From JAMWDF01 sp964645405 (lineage in GTDB: Bacteria; Ratteibacteria; UBA8468; B48-G9; DSTR01), in the NCBI GenBank assembly GCA_964645405.1, contig CAZYCA010000044.1:248001-312000 (forward strand): a DNA stretch of 64,000 nt, read 5' to 3'. Every line of letters starts with the position of its first letter. The first letter of the stretch is position 1. Made by a program: the position numbers and the translations under genes. Of the stretch, positions 8,471 through 16,804 are shown in pieces. Under the pieces are notes generated by a model. It saw only the letters and a list, made by a program, of their open reading frames with translations. It was not told the origin of the DNA and searched no databases.

Positions 8471-9838
8471 TTACTTGCCGATACAGAAGCAGGAAAAAAT
8501 CCTGTCCAGAACTTCATCGTTCAACTCCTGACCCGTAAGACCGTCCAGAGACTGAAGGATTTTCTTAAGGTCATCCACCATAAACTCAGGACTTTCACCG
8601 TTTTTCAGTATCTGCACAGCATTTTCCGCATGGCTAATCACTTCCTGGATAAGTTGCTGTTGCCGCAGGTTCATGTACAGACAGCCAGACGCCTGTCCAC
8701 CTGTTTCTACCAAAAGATTGTACAAACTTTCTTCCAGTCTATCCAGCCCGGCTCCTGTCCTGGCAGAAATTTTAACCGGATGAGAATCTGTCATTCCCTT
8801 TATCTGTTCTATTTTGACCTGCTGAGGTAAATCACATTTATTAAGAACCAGAAGATGTTTCTTCCGGGAAACATACTGGAGTAATTCTTTGTCCGCAGAA
8901 GTGAGGTGCCGGCTGGCATCCAGGACCAGAATATTAATCTCCGCTTTGTCCATCCATTCCTTAGCTCTGGCTACACCCATTCTTTCAATTACGCCTCTTG
9001 CTTTTCTGAAGCCAGCAGTGTCAATGATGCTTAACGGAATTCCCTTCAAATTAATGACTTCCTGGAGGCTATCCCGGGTAGTACCTGGGATTTCAGTCAC
9101 CAGTGCTCTTTCCTGTCGCAGAAGCGCATTAAGCAGACTTGATTTTCCCACATTTGTTTTGCCCACAATGGCTGCTCTCACACCTTCTACAAAAAGTTTG
9201 CCTTTTCCCGCCTCATCTCTCAGTTGACAGGCAGAAGAAAGGATTTGCTGCATTTTTCCCAGGAAGACTGAGGCGTCACTGATAAACTGTTCGTCAGGAA
9301 AATTAAGATAGGTTTCTATTTCTGTTAGAAGATTTATGGTTTGCTTACGTAAAGAGGAAACCCGGGTAGAAAGGTCACCCCGCAGCTTTGCTAAAGACAG
9401 GGATAATGCTTCCTCGGTACGACTTTCCACTATTTCCAGGACACTCTCAGCCTGGGCTAAATCAATACGACCATGGAGGAAGGCACGTCTGGTAAATTCA
9501 CCAGCAGCAGCCAGTCGGGCACCCTCTTTCAGACAGGCATTTAAAACAGCTCTGGCAGCGGTAAAACCGCCGTGGCAGCCAATCTCCGCCATATCCTCCC
9601 TGGTATAACTTCTTGGTTTCCTCATCAGGGTTACCAGAACTTCATCCAGAACACGGTTCTGATAAATGATGAATCCGTAACGAACAGTGTGGGTAGGCCA
9701 GTTTTCTATACTTTTTTTCCGGGCAGGGTGAAAAATCCGTCTGATGATGGGAATGACACCAGGACCGCTCATTCTAATGAGAGCGATTCCGGAAATGCCA
9801 GCAGGTGTAGAAATTGCACAGATGGTATCGCCTTCCAT
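8471..9838 (-). CDS. mnmE: tRNA modification GTPase MnmE
   Basis: A 455-aa GTPase that, with MnmG, installs the carboxymethylaminomethyl group at U34 of certain tRNAs. The N-terminal tetrahydrofolate-binding domain has the family start DTICAISTP. The P-loop is GKTNVGKS at 226-233, with PGTTRD and DTAG switch motifs, and the protein ends with the characteristic C-(I)-G-K motif (Cys452). Length is as usual for the family. No mnmG is in the window. Its -10 box lies 8 bases before the ATG with no Shine-Dalgarno. Confidence 0.96.
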   Translation of the reverse strand: MEGDTICAISTPAGISGIALIRMSGPGVIPIIRRIFHPARKKSIENWPTHTVRYGFIIYQNRVLDEVLVTLMRKPRSYTREDMAEIGCHGGFTAARAVLNACLKEGARLAAAGEFTRRAFLHGRIDLAQAESVLEIVESRTEEALSLSLAKLRGDLSTRVSSLRKQTINLLTEIETYLNFPDEQFISDASVFLGKMQQILSSACQLRDEAGKGKLFVEGVRAAIVGKTNVGKSSLLNALLRQERALVTEIPGTTRDSLQEVINLKGIPLSIIDTAGFRKARGVIERMGVARAKEWMDKAEINILVLDASRHLTSADKELLQYVSRKKHLLVLNKCDLPQQVKIEQIKGMTDSHPVKISARTGAGLDRLEESLYNLLVETGGQASGCLYMNLRQQQLIQEVISHAENAVQILKNGESPEFMVDDLKKILQSLDGLTGQELNDEVLDRIFSCFCIGK

Positions 9839-9846
9839 ACTTTATC

Positions 9847-9852
9847 ATTTTA
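9847..9852 (-). promoter_or_regulatory. -10 element of mnmE
   Basis: GGTAAAAT on the minus strand, whose TAAAAT ends 8 bases before the mnmE ATG. No good -35 is visible. No ribosome site lies between it and the ATG, so the transcript would be leaderless or nearly so. Confidence 0.5.
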
Positions 9853-9874
9853 CCTCAACGTTCCAGTAAAGTGG

Positions 9875-9880
9875 TAAAAT
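9875..9880 (+). promoter_or_regulatory. -10 element of the DUF4416 gene
   Basis: GGTAAAAT with TAAAAT at 9875-9880, ending 5 bases before the ATG at 9886. The -35 is weak. It mirrors the mnmE -10 box in the same 47-base divergent gap, giving a TTTTACC/GGTAAAA inverted repeat. Confidence 0.5.
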
Positions 9881-9885
9881 AGGGT

Positions 9886-10419
9886 ATGGGGTTGCCTGAA
9901 AAGCCAGGTCTGGTGAAACGTTTTTGCGGTCTTATTTATTCCAGTGAGGAAATATACAATTCAGCAAAGGATTATCTGAGGCATGCCTGGGGAACAGTGG
10001 ACCTGGAAGCCGGGCCCTGGCCGTTTACCTTTACCGACTACTATAAAACTGAGATGGGTCCTGATTTAAAAAGGCGGTTTCTCTCTTTTTCTGAGTTGCT
10101 TTGTCCGGAGAATACTTTTTCCTGGAAGATTTTTACCAATCAGCTGGAGCAGAGATTTTTAGTTTCCGCTAACAGGCGTCAGATTAACCTGGACCCTGGT
10201 TATCTGGACCTTTCCCGGTTAGTTCTTCTTACTACCAAAGACTTTTCCCACCGCATTTATCTCGCACAGGGGATTTATGCAGAGATTACCCTTGTTTTCC
10301 AGGGCGGGCAGTTCAGGCCATTGCCCTGGACATATCCGGACTACAGGACAGAAGAGTATCTAAAATTCTTCCATAAAATGCGACAGCTATATTTGCAGGA
10401 AAAAAACAGACATAGATAA
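9886..10419 (+). CDS. DUF4416 family protein
   Basis: A 177-aa conserved protein of unknown function, known mostly from Deltaproteobacteria, Planctomycetes and Omnitrophota-like genomes. I recognise the family by the opening KRFCGLIYSSEE, the GPWPFTFTDYYKTEMG block, INLDPGYLDLSRLVL, the TTKDFSHRIYL segment and WTYPDYRTEEY near the end. No signal peptide or membrane segment is present, so it is probably cytosolic. It is divergent from mnmE, with a 47-base gap holding both -10 boxes. Function is not known. Confidence 0.85.
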   Translation: MGLPEKPGLVKRFCGLIYSSEEIYNSAKDYLRHAWGTVDLEAGPWPFTFTDYYKTEMGPDLKRRFLSFSELLCPENTFSWKIFTNQLEQRFLVSANRRQINLDPGYLDLSRLVLLTTKDFSHRIYLAQGIYAEITLVFQGGQFRPLPWTYPDYRTEEYLKFFHKMRQLYLQEKNRHR

Positions 10420-10445
10420 CTGGTGTGGTGAAAACCGGGAAAAGG

Positions 10446-11336
10446 ATGATGTTTAACCTCGTTTTCAGGATTATTCTGGATATCTTTATTATCCTGCTGG
10501 CAGTTTCTCTCATTGTTAGCTGGCGGGCAGTTATGCCAGGAAGGATGCCAGTAAGTTTAAGACCGGAAGACCTTGGCCTTTCCGCAGAAAATGTAAAGCT
10601 GGTAAACAAAGATGGGGTAGTTCTTTCCGGTTGGTTCATACCAGCAACAAGACCACAAGCAGTGATTGTTTGTCTTCATGGATATCCTGCCAACAAATCT
10701 GATATTCTGCCTTCTGTAGTTTTTCTTCAGAAATACTTCTCCTTACTACTTTTTGATTTCCGCGGGCATGGAGAAAGTGGTGGACGACTGACCTACTTTG
10801 GTCTTAAAGAAGCGGAGGACGTCAAGGCAGCGCTCAATTTTTTAAGTCAGGATCGAAGAACTAAGAATTTAGCTGTTGGGGTCTGGGGTTACTCTCTCGG
10901 TGGGGCAGTGGCCATTATTGCAGCCGCAGAGGACCAAAGGATTAAAGCGGTAATCAGTGATTCAGCCTTTGCCAACTTTCCGGAGATGGTTTCCTATTAC
11001 TACCGGGCTTCAGGATTTCTGAGGTGTATCCTTGCTCCTTTATCAAGGTTAATGGGAAAAATTTTCCTCAGGGCTGATTTCACCAGAAACAGTCCTGAAT
11101 ATCGGATAAGTAGCGTGGAATGTCCGCTTTTAATCATCCACTCTCTCCAGGATGAATATGTGCCGCCGGAGCATGCCAGAAGACTTTTTGAGAAAGCCCG
11201 GGGACCAAAAGACTTATTCTGGAAAAATGGAACTCATTCCGGCTCAGGAGGAAACACAAAACAATATGAGGAAAAAATTCTTTCTTTTTTTCAGCAGGCG
11301 CTTTCTGTTAAATCAAAAAAGGTTGGTGGAGGATGA
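10446..11336 (+). CDS. Alpha/beta hydrolase, membrane-anchored
   Basis: A serine hydrolase of about 296 aa. An N-terminal hydrophobic helix (ILDIFIILLAVSLIV) is followed by the hydrolase fold, with oxyanion-region HGYPANKSD, the nucleophile elbow GYSLGG, a late Asp in LQDEYVPPEHA and His in NGTHSG. It resembles the BAAT/prolyl-oligopeptidase-like group of small esterases; the substrate is unknown. The preferred start is the ATG pair at 10446/10449 after GGAAAAGG; GTG 10425 is possible. The last 13 bases overlap the 3' end of the convergent tRNA-Ala gene. Confidence 0.85.
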   Translation: MMFNLVFRIILDIFIILLAVSLIVSWRAVMPGRMPVSLRPEDLGLSAENVKLVNKDGVVLSGWFIPATRPQAVIVCLHGYPANKSDILPSVVFLQKYFSLLLFDFRGHGESGGRLTYFGLKEAEDVKAALNFLSQDRRTKNLAVGVWGYSLGGAVAIIAAAEDQRIKAVISDSAFANFPEMVSYYYRASGFLRCILAPLSRLMGKIFLRADFTRNSPEYRISSVECPLLIIHSLQDEYVPPEHARRLFEKARGPKDLFWKNGTHSGSGGNTKQYEEKILSFFQQALSVKSKKVGGG

Positions 11337-11399
11337 GGGATTTGAACCCTCGACCCCCAGACTGCCAGCCTGGTGCTCTCCCAGCTGAGCTAATCCCCC
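11324..11399 (-). tRNA. tRNA-Ala (anticodon GGC)
   Basis: On the minus strand, a cloverleaf with a 7-bp acceptor (GGGGGAT/ATCCTCC), D arm GCTC...GAGC, anticodon loop CTGGCAG (GGC, reads GCC) and T arm GAGGG-TTCAAAT-CCCTC. Discriminator A is followed by an encoded CCA, unlike the other five tRNA genes here. Its own consensus promoter lies just upstream, and its 3' end overlaps the hydrolase stop codon. Confidence 0.96.
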
Positions 11400-11409
11400 G
11401 CACCTTTCC

Positions 11410-11439
11410 ATTATAGCAAAATCTTAAAATCTCTGTCAA
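11410..11439 (-). promoter_or_regulatory. Consensus promoter of tRNA-Ala
   Basis: Perfect TTGACA (11439-11434) and TATAAT (11415-11410) with an 18-base spacer; start expected near 11403, four bases before the tRNA. The TGA stop codon of the SMP-30 gene lies inside the -35 hexamer. Confidence 0.92.
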
Positions 11440-12293
11440 CGAATTCCTATCCGGGAAAGGAATTCTGGCAGTCCCCGACCAGCTCTGATAATGCGGAAAA
11501 GAAAGCCATCTTTCCTTCTGCTGTTCTTGTCCCCTTTTGCTGTGGTGATATAAAGGTCCCGGTATTCTTCTCCGCCAAAGGTTACGCTGGTAACTCTTTT
11601 CACCGGTAAAGAAATTCTTTCTCTCTCTTTCCCGGAACAGCTGTATCTTACCACACAGGCTCCGTTATACCGGGCTGACCAGAGGAATCCTTCAGCATCC
11701 ACTGTCAATCCGTCAGGTACTCCTTCTTCTGGCGAAATCTCAATCAGAGGACAACCCGCAGAGATTTTTCCGGTGTCCGCATCGTAGTTAAACCGAAAAA
11801 TTGTCCCTTTCCTGGAGTCAGTAAGATAGAAGAATTTTCCATCTGGACTGAAAGCCATTCCATTGCTGCAGCCCAATCCTTTTAGAATGTTAATCAGTTT
11901 ACCATCAGTTTCCAGTAGATAAAGGTTACCGGGATGACCGAAAAAAGAAATTGTTCCGCAGAAAACCCGGCCTACAGGGTCTGCAATAACGTCATTGAAA
12001 CGAGAATTTTGCTCACCGGGGATGTTTTCTATAATCGGTAATCTCTTACCTTCCTTCCATAAACTGATACCTGGACCCGCAGTGAAAAGAAGAAGGCTGC
12101 CATCAGCCTGGAAGGTGAAACCACCAACCATCTTGCCGATGTCAAACTTTTTAATTTTCTTCCTGAGGGGAGAAAAGGAGTAAAGTTTACCAGCAGGAAT
12201 ATCTGTCCAGTAGAGCTGGCGGTCAAAGGGATTCCAGAGGGGGTTTTCTGCCAGATGGAAATTTCTTCTGACGACTATTTCCAGTTGTTTCAT
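11436..12293 (-). CDS. SMP-30/gluconolactonase/LRE family protein
   Basis: A 285-aa six-bladed beta-propeller lactonase of the SMP-30 family, which hydrolyses aldonolactones such as gluconolactone with a divalent metal. Seen: AENPLWNPFDRQLYWTDI at the start (metal-ligand Glu), NSRFNDVIADPVGRVFCGTI, GCSNGMAFSPDGKFFYLTDS and VPDGLTVDAEGFLWSARYNGACVVRY, all typical blades carrying the metal-ligand Asn and Asp. Expected role is oxidative sugar use in the cytosol. It lies divergent to the PfkB kinase and has a -10 box 7 bases before its ATG. Confidence 0.9.
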   Translation of the reverse strand: MKQLEIVVRRNFHLAENPLWNPFDRQLYWTDIPAGKLYSFSPLRKKIKKFDIGKMVGGFTFQADGSLLLFTAGPGISLWKEGKRLPIIENIPGEQNSRFNDVIADPVGRVFCGTISFFGHPGNLYLLETDGKLINILKGLGCSNGMAFSPDGKFFYLTDSRKGTIFRFNYDADTGKISAGCPLIEISPEEGVPDGLTVDAEGFLWSARYNGACVVRYSCSGKERERISLPVKRVTSVTFGGEEYRDLYITTAKGDKNSRRKDGFLFRIIRAGRGLPEFLSRIGIR

Positions 12294-12300
12294 ATCTTTT

Positions 12301-12306
12301 ATTTTA
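12301..12306 (-). promoter_or_regulatory. -10 element of the SMP-30 gene
   Basis: TAAAAT on the minus strand ends 7 bases before the ATG at 12293. The best -35 (TGGTAA, 17-base spacer) is poor. No Shine-Dalgarno. Confidence 0.5.
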
Positions 12307-12333
12307 TCAGTTTTTTCCCCGTGTTACCATTTT

Positions 12334-12362
12334 TTTCCAGGAAAGCGATTATAGAATATAAT
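12334..12362 (+). promoter_or_regulatory. Promoter of the PfkB kinase-lptD-rph-rdgB unit
   Basis: -35 TTTCCA at 12334-12339, a 17-base spacer and perfect -10 TATAAT at 12357-12362. Start near 12369. A GGGAGG ribosome site lies before the ATG at 12387, so this head gene has a conventional short leader. Confidence 0.7.
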
Positions 12363-12386
12363 CTTATACGAAAAGGGAGGTAATCA

Positions 12387-13331
12387 ATGGAAGGGAAGGT
12401 ATTATGTGCAGGACTGCTGGTTGGTGATTTTCTCTCTAAACCTGTTACGCAGATGCCGGAAAGAGGGAAGTTGACCCTGGTGGAAAAATCAGAACTGCAT
12501 GTGGGTGGCTGTGCTGCTAACACGGCACTGGTCCTGAAAAAATTAGGTGGGCAGGTGGCCCTTATTGGAAAGGTAGGAGATGACAATCTGGGTCGTTTCG
12601 TTCTCGGTGTCTTGAAAGAGGCTGGTATAGAAGTAGAAGGGGTGAAAGTTGTTCCCGGGCAGAATACTTCTGGTACTTCTGTTCTTGTCCATCCAGATGG
12701 AGAACGTTCCTTTATTCATTCTTTTGGCGCTAATGCTCTACTTTCTGGCCGGGATTTTGAGGATAGTTATTTGCAGAAATTCTCCATACTCCATATAGCT
12801 GGAGTTTTGCTCATGCCCGGACTGGAAGGAGAACAGCTTGCCCGGGTAGTGAAAAGGGGTAAACAACTGGGTTTAACTGTCTGTCTTGATACTGCCTGGG
12901 ATACCCGTGGAGTCTGGATGGGAGCGCTTAAACAAGCCTTGCCCTATGTGGATTATTTCCTTCCCAGTATTGAAGAAGCCAGGATGATTACCGGTCGCCA
13001 GGAACCAGAGGAAATTGCACTTTGCCTGCTTGGGTGCGGGGTTAAAAATGTGGCGTTGAAAATGGGAGAAAAGGGTTCCTTCATCAGGAACAGGGAAACA
13101 AAAAAATATTTCCCTGCCTTACCAGTTGAAGTGGTGGATACCACAGGTTGCGGGGATGGTTATGTGGCAGGTTTTCTGTCCGGGTTAATGAGAAAACTTC
13201 CGTTTGAGGCCTGCGGGCTGCTGGCTAATCTGGCTGGAGCCAAGATTGCCACTGCAATGGGCGCCAATTCCGGAATCTCTTCCTGGCAGGATTTGCTTTC
13301 TTTTGGAGAAAAGTATGGGTATCGGCTTTAA
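12387..13331 (+). CDS. PfkB family carbohydrate kinase
   Basis: A 314-aa ribokinase-type kinase. N-terminal signature GGCAANTALVLKKLGGQVALIGKVG and C-terminal signature DTTGCGDGYVAGFLSGL with the catalytic Asp; the usual DTxGAGD reads DTTGCGD. Substrate is not readable: ribokinase, fructokinase and 2-keto-3-deoxygluconate kinase look alike, and an acid sugar would fit the KduD-type and SMP-30 genes nearby. It heads an overlapping unit; lptD starts 17 bases inside its 3' end. Confidence 0.87.
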   Translation: MEGKVLCAGLLVGDFLSKPVTQMPERGKLTLVEKSELHVGGCAANTALVLKKLGGQVALIGKVGDDNLGRFVLGVLKEAGIEVEGVKVVPGQNTSGTSVLVHPDGERSFIHSFGANALLSGRDFEDSYLQKFSILHIAGVLLMPGLEGEQLARVVKRGKQLGLTVCLDTAWDTRGVWMGALKQALPYVDYFLPSIEEARMITGRQEPEEIALCLLGCGVKNVALKMGEKGSFIRNRETKKYFPALPVEVVDTTGCGDGYVAGFLSGLMRKLPFEACGLLANLAGAKIATAMGANSGISSWQDLLSFGEKYGYRL

Positions 13332-15261
13332 ATTTTTTCTGGCAGCAACAGTGATATGTTTCTGTACAGTTTATGCTGCGGAAGAACAACCGGTAGAGTA
13401 CCGGGGTGATAGTTTTCAGGTTAGTTTTAGTGAAACAGGAGAACTGAAGGGTGTCAATCTGGAGGGGAATGTCAGAATAATCTACCAGGATATGGTGATA
13501 ACCTGTGAGAAAGCCTTTCTTGACAGGATAAGTGGAACTATTCAGGCAGAAGGTAACGTTGTTGTAGAATCGGAAAAGGGGAAATTCCAGGCTGATTTTA
13601 TGAACTATGATTTGTCCAGTTTGTCAGGGGTTCTTTCCGGAGTGAGATTTTCTGTTGAGCCTTTTTACGGAAGGGCGGAGAAACTACAACGCCAGAAAGA
13701 TATCTTTATCCTGGAGAAAGGATATCTGACCAGTTGCAATCTGGAGAAACCCCACTACCGTTTATCTTTTGAGCGGGTGGAATTTAAGACTAAAACATAT
13801 ATAAAGACCCAACCACTACGAGTTATTCTGGGAGAAAAATTTACTGTTTTCTATCTTCCGAAATGGACTTATAATCTGAAGACAAAAAGACCACCGGTAA
13901 GTGCCAGCCCCGGGTATCGTACCGGGCTTGGTCATTTTCTTGGTATCAGGTTTAACCAGTCCTTAACAAAAGATAACGACCTTGTCCTTTCCGAGCAATT
14001 ATATCTTCAAAGTAAGGGTCTTGGTGGGGGATTTCTCCTGAGCTCGGAAGAAAAAAAGTTGAGGCTGGAGGCACTGGCGCTGAGGAAGTGGAAGCAGGAA
14101 CAACCTGATTATGGCGCAGTTGCTGAATATCGGTCCAGTTTTCAGAATCAGTGGGGCAGTTCCAATTTTATCTTAGATTGGCGCTGGATGAGAAGTAATG
14201 ATTTCTTCTCTGACTATTTCCGTAAAGACTTCTTTGAAAAGTCCAGAACTTATAACTACTTAGCCTGTAACCAGTTTCTGGGAAAAAGCTTTGTCTCTAT
14301 GCAGGTGCGGGAAAGAGCGAGAGAAGAAATTCTTTCTGTAGAACATTTTCCTTCTCTACGCTGGCTGGTTCCTGATACCCCTGTAGGAACATTACCGGTC
14401 TATCTCGGTAATGATTTTCAGGCCGGACATTTCAGGATTGATGAGGAAGAATCAGTGAGGATTATTAATAAATCCACATTATCTTTCAAGAGAAATTTAG
14501 GGGCATTCAGTATCAGACCATATCTGACGTTATCTGCCATTAAGTATTATGGTTCTGAATTTGATGTTTTCCGGCATCCCATGGAAGTGGGAGTTAATGT
14601 TTCTGCTGTTTTAGCCCGGGCAGGGGAAAAAAACTACTACCAGAAGCTCCTGGTTTCCTTCCTGGTGCTTGACCGCTTTTTCTTGACGCCAGAGGCAGGA
14701 ATCCCTGTTTACGATGATAATGAGCTGCTGAGCTCTGGAAGGTTTGCTGGTTTTAACGTAGAGTGGGCATTATGGCGCAAGGACCACTACCTGGGTCAAG
14801 CCAGTCTTCTAAGTTTATATGACACTACCCGACAATTTTTCGCCGACACCTGTTTCAGTTATCAGTTCCAGCCTACAGATAAAATCTCTCTCTGGGGTAC
14901 TAACATCTGGAATTTTTCAGCAGGTAGTTACCGGTTTGGTACTAATGACATTTCCTTTCAGGGCGGTAGTTTGAAGTATACCATAGGTGTGCGGCATAAG
15001 GTGAACGAGGTGATGGGGCTGGAAAACTGGGTAGAGCAAAATATCGGACGGTTATGGACATATCGCGCTGGTTTTTTCTACGATTTTCGGAAAGAACATT
15101 TAGTCAGTCAGAGTTACCAGCTATGGAGGAAGCTGCATTGCTGGACAGCTCATGTCAGTCTCTGGTTTGACCGGAGAGAAACTTCCTTTTTTCTCTCCTT
15201 TTACCCTTCCATTTTTAGCCAGCCAGAGCGTCTAAGGGAGAAAATAGAGAAATGGAAATAA
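13315..15261 (+). CDS. lptD: LptD/OstA-family LPS-assembly outer-membrane protein
   Basis: A 648-aa protein expected to insert lipopolysaccharide in the outer leaflet with LptE. Residues 1-20 are a signal peptide ending CTVYAAEE. An OstA/LptA-like beta-jellyroll follows (GNVRIIYQDMVITCEKAFLD, IQAEGNVVVESEKGKFQ), then YLPKWTYN, typical of the jellyroll-barrel junction. The rest is a beta-barrel rich in alternating aromatic residues. I chose ATG 13315, which gives the signal peptide; the frame is open upstream to 13204 but that part is antisignal. This gene is direct evidence of an LPS-bearing outer membrane. It overlaps the kinase gene by 17 bases and rph by 10. Confidence 0.87.
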   Translation: MGIGFKFFLAATVICFCTVYAAEEQPVEYRGDSFQVSFSETGELKGVNLEGNVRIIYQDMVITCEKAFLDRISGTIQAEGNVVVESEKGKFQADFMNYDLSSLSGVLSGVRFSVEPFYGRAEKLQRQKDIFILEKGYLTSCNLEKPHYRLSFERVEFKTKTYIKTQPLRVILGEKFTVFYLPKWTYNLKTKRPPVSASPGYRTGLGHFLGIRFNQSLTKDNDLVLSEQLYLQSKGLGGGFLLSSEEKKLRLEALALRKWKQEQPDYGAVAEYRSSFQNQWGSSNFILDWRWMRSNDFFSDYFRKDFFEKSRTYNYLACNQFLGKSFVSMQVRERAREEILSVEHFPSLRWLVPDTPVGTLPVYLGNDFQAGHFRIDEEESVRIINKSTLSFKRNLGAFSIRPYLTLSAIKYYGSEFDVFRHPMEVGVNVSAVLARAGEKNYYQKLLVSFLVLDRFFLTPEAGIPVYDDNELLSSGRFAGFNVEWALWRKDHYLGQASLLSLYDTTRQFFADTCFSYQFQPTDKISLWGTNIWNFSAGSYRFGTNDISFQGGSLKYTIGVRHKVNEVMGLENWVEQNIGRLWTYRAGFFYDFRKEHLVSQSYQLWRKLHCWTAHVSLWFDRRETSFFLSFYPSIFSQPERLREKIEKWK

Positions 15262-15992
15262 AGAGAAAAAATAATAGACAGGCCAACCAGTTGCGGGAGA
15301 TGAAAATTCACTTAGATTATGTAAAATATGCTGAGGGTTCCTGTCTTATTGAAGCAGGAGAGACCAGACTTATTTGCGCGGTAACGGTGGAAGAAAAAGT
15401 TCCCCTTTTTTTAAAGGAGACAGGTTCCGGCTGGGTTACAGCGGAGTATAATTTGTTGCCCTACTCTACACCGCTACGCGTACAGCGTCTTTCCAACCAG
15501 AGTGGACGCAGTCAGGAGATCCAGAGAATGATTGGTCGTTCCCTCCGGGGGATAACCGTCTTAAAAAATCTGGGTGAAAGAACATTCTGGGTAGATTGTG
15601 ATGTGATTCAGGCTGATGGTGGAACACGCATGGCAGCAGTGACCGGGGCTTTTGTCGCTTTAACTCTGGCTTTGAACAAACTCCGCCAGAAGAATATTAT
15701 CAGGTTACCGGTGCTACGAGATTACCTGGCTGGAGTCAGTGTCGGCATCGTGGATGGTTGCCTTTTACTGGATTTAGACTATGATGAAGATTCCAGAGCC
15801 ACAGTAGACTTTAATGTGGTGATGACAGGAAGGGGAGAACTGGTGGAGTTACAGGGTACGGGCGAAGCACGACCGTTTTCCCGCTCAGAGCTGGAAAGTC
15901 TTTTGGAATTAGCCGCAAGCGGTGTTAGGGCTGTAATTTCCTTGATAAGGGGTATCCTGGATGAAGATACAGCACTTCTATTTGGCAAGTAA
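15252..15992 (+). CDS. rph: Ribonuclease PH
   Basis: A 246-aa phosphorolytic 3'-5' exoribonuclease that trims tRNA 3' ends in the cytosol. Signatures: NQLREMKIHLDYVKYAEGS at the N terminus, GWVTAEYNLLPYST, QSGRSQEIQRMIGRSLRG, DCDVIQADGGTRMAAVTGA and VDFNVVMTGRGELVELQGT. Length is normal. This is meaningful here because five of six tRNA genes lack an encoded CCA and need trimming before CCA addition. It overlaps lptD at its 5' end and rdgB by 32 bases at its 3' end, an arrangement (rph-rdgB) common in bacteria. Confidence 0.96.
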   Translation: MEIKRKNNRQANQLREMKIHLDYVKYAEGSCLIEAGETRLICAVTVEEKVPLFLKETGSGWVTAEYNLLPYSTPLRVQRLSNQSGRSQEIQRMIGRSLRGITVLKNLGERTFWVDCDVIQADGGTRMAAVTGAFVALTLALNKLRQKNIIRLPVLRDYLAGVSVGIVDGCLLLDLDYDEDSRATVDFNVVMTGRGELVELQGTGEARPFSRSELESLLELAASGVRAVISLIRGILDEDTALLFGK

Positions 15993-16566
15993 AAACAGGC
16001 ATAAAATAAGGGAAGTCAGAGAGATTATTGCCGGTACAGGACTGACAGTAAAGGCCTGTCCGGAGGAAGTTATTTTGCCAGAGGAAAAAGGAGAAACTTT
16101 TGAAGAAAATGCTCTGTGCAAGGCAGAAACTCTTTACCGTATTTTCCCTGGGGAGGCAGTAGCAGGTGAAGATTCAGGTTTGATTGTTCCTGTTCTGGGT
16201 GGCCTTCCAGGGATATATTCTGCCAGGTTTGCTGGACCAGAGTGCGACTACAGAAAAAATAACATTAAGCTTCTCAGTCTCATGTGTGCATTTACCGAGC
16301 CTTCAGAAAGAAAGGCTATTTTTGTGGCTGTGGTAGCCCTGTTATGGCCTGGAGGAAGAAAAATTTTCAGGGGTGAGGTGGAGGGGATTATTACGAAAGA
16401 ACCAAGAGGAGAATTTGGTTTTGGTTACGACCCGGTGTTTGAATTGCCTGGTTCAGGAAAAACCTTTGCAGAAATGACTGCAGTGGAGAAACATCTTTAC
16501 AGCCATCGTAGCCGTGCCTTTCGTTCCCTGACAGATTTTTTGCTGCAGTTGTCTGCTTCAGGTTAA
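15961..16566 (+). CDS. rdgB: XTP/dITP pyrophosphatase (RdgB/HAM1)
   Basis: A 201-aa house-cleaning nucleotidase that hydrolyses dITP and XTP to monophosphates. Seen: YLASKNRHKIREVREI at the N terminus, GETFEENALCKAETL, AGEDSGLIVPVLGGLPGIYSARF and the C-terminal GEFGFGYDPVF and SHRSRAF. Normal length. Translation likely couples to rph through the 32-base overlap. A tRNA-Met gene follows 17 bases after its stop. Confidence 0.95.
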   Translation: MKIQHFYLASKNRHKIREVREIIAGTGLTVKACPEEVILPEEKGETFEENALCKAETLYRIFPGEAVAGEDSGLIVPVLGGLPGIYSARFAGPECDYRKNNIKLLSLMCAFTEPSERKAIFVAVVALLWPGGRKIFRGEVEGIITKEPRGEFGFGYDPVFELPGSGKTFAEMTAVEKHLYSHRSRAFRSLTDFLLQLSASG

Positions 16567-16576
16567 ACTTTATTAT
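16549..16576 (+). promoter_or_regulatory. Probable promoter of tRNA-Met
   Basis: TTGTCT at 16549-16554 (inside the end of rdgB), 16-base spacer, -10 TATTAT at 16571-16576. Start near 16583, directly before the tRNA 5' end. Confidence 0.55.
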
Positions 16577-16583
16577 GGATTCT

Positions 16584-16655
16584 GGCGGGGTAGCTCAGTG
16601 GTAGAGCAACCGGCTCATACCCGGTATGTCTGGGGTTCGAGCCCCCATCCCGCCA
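16584..16655 (+). tRNA. tRNA-Met (anticodon CAT, elongator type)
   Basis: Cloverleaf with acceptor GGCGGGG/TCCCGCC, D arm GCTC...GAGC, anticodon arm ACCGG-CTCATAC-CCGGT and a standard T arm with TTCGAGC. G1-C72 pairing argues against initiator tRNA. A CAT anticodon could also be Ile2; the overall sequence looks like elongator Met. No CCA is encoded. Confidence 0.92.
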
Positions 16656-16753
16656 CATCTTCAGTTTTTCCGTGAGGTAGCACTAACTCAATGACCAGCC
16701 AGAGAAAGCAGAAGGTTGTTCTTCCAGGTCGTTCTTGTTTTCCTTTCTTTCCC

Positions 16754-16782
16754 TTGTCAGAGGAGAGAAAGTAGGGTAAAAA
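16754..16782 (+). promoter_or_regulatory. Probable promoter of the Mut7-C/AMMECR1 operon
   Basis: -35 TTGTCA at 16754-16759, 17-base spacer and -10-like TAAAAA at 16777-16782, preceded by GG. Start near 16789; a GAGG ribosome site follows before the GTG at 16805. The rest of the 149-base gap after tRNA-Met holds nothing I recognise. Confidence 0.5.
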
Positions 16783-16804
16783 GTATCAGGAGTTTGAGGT
16801 TAGA

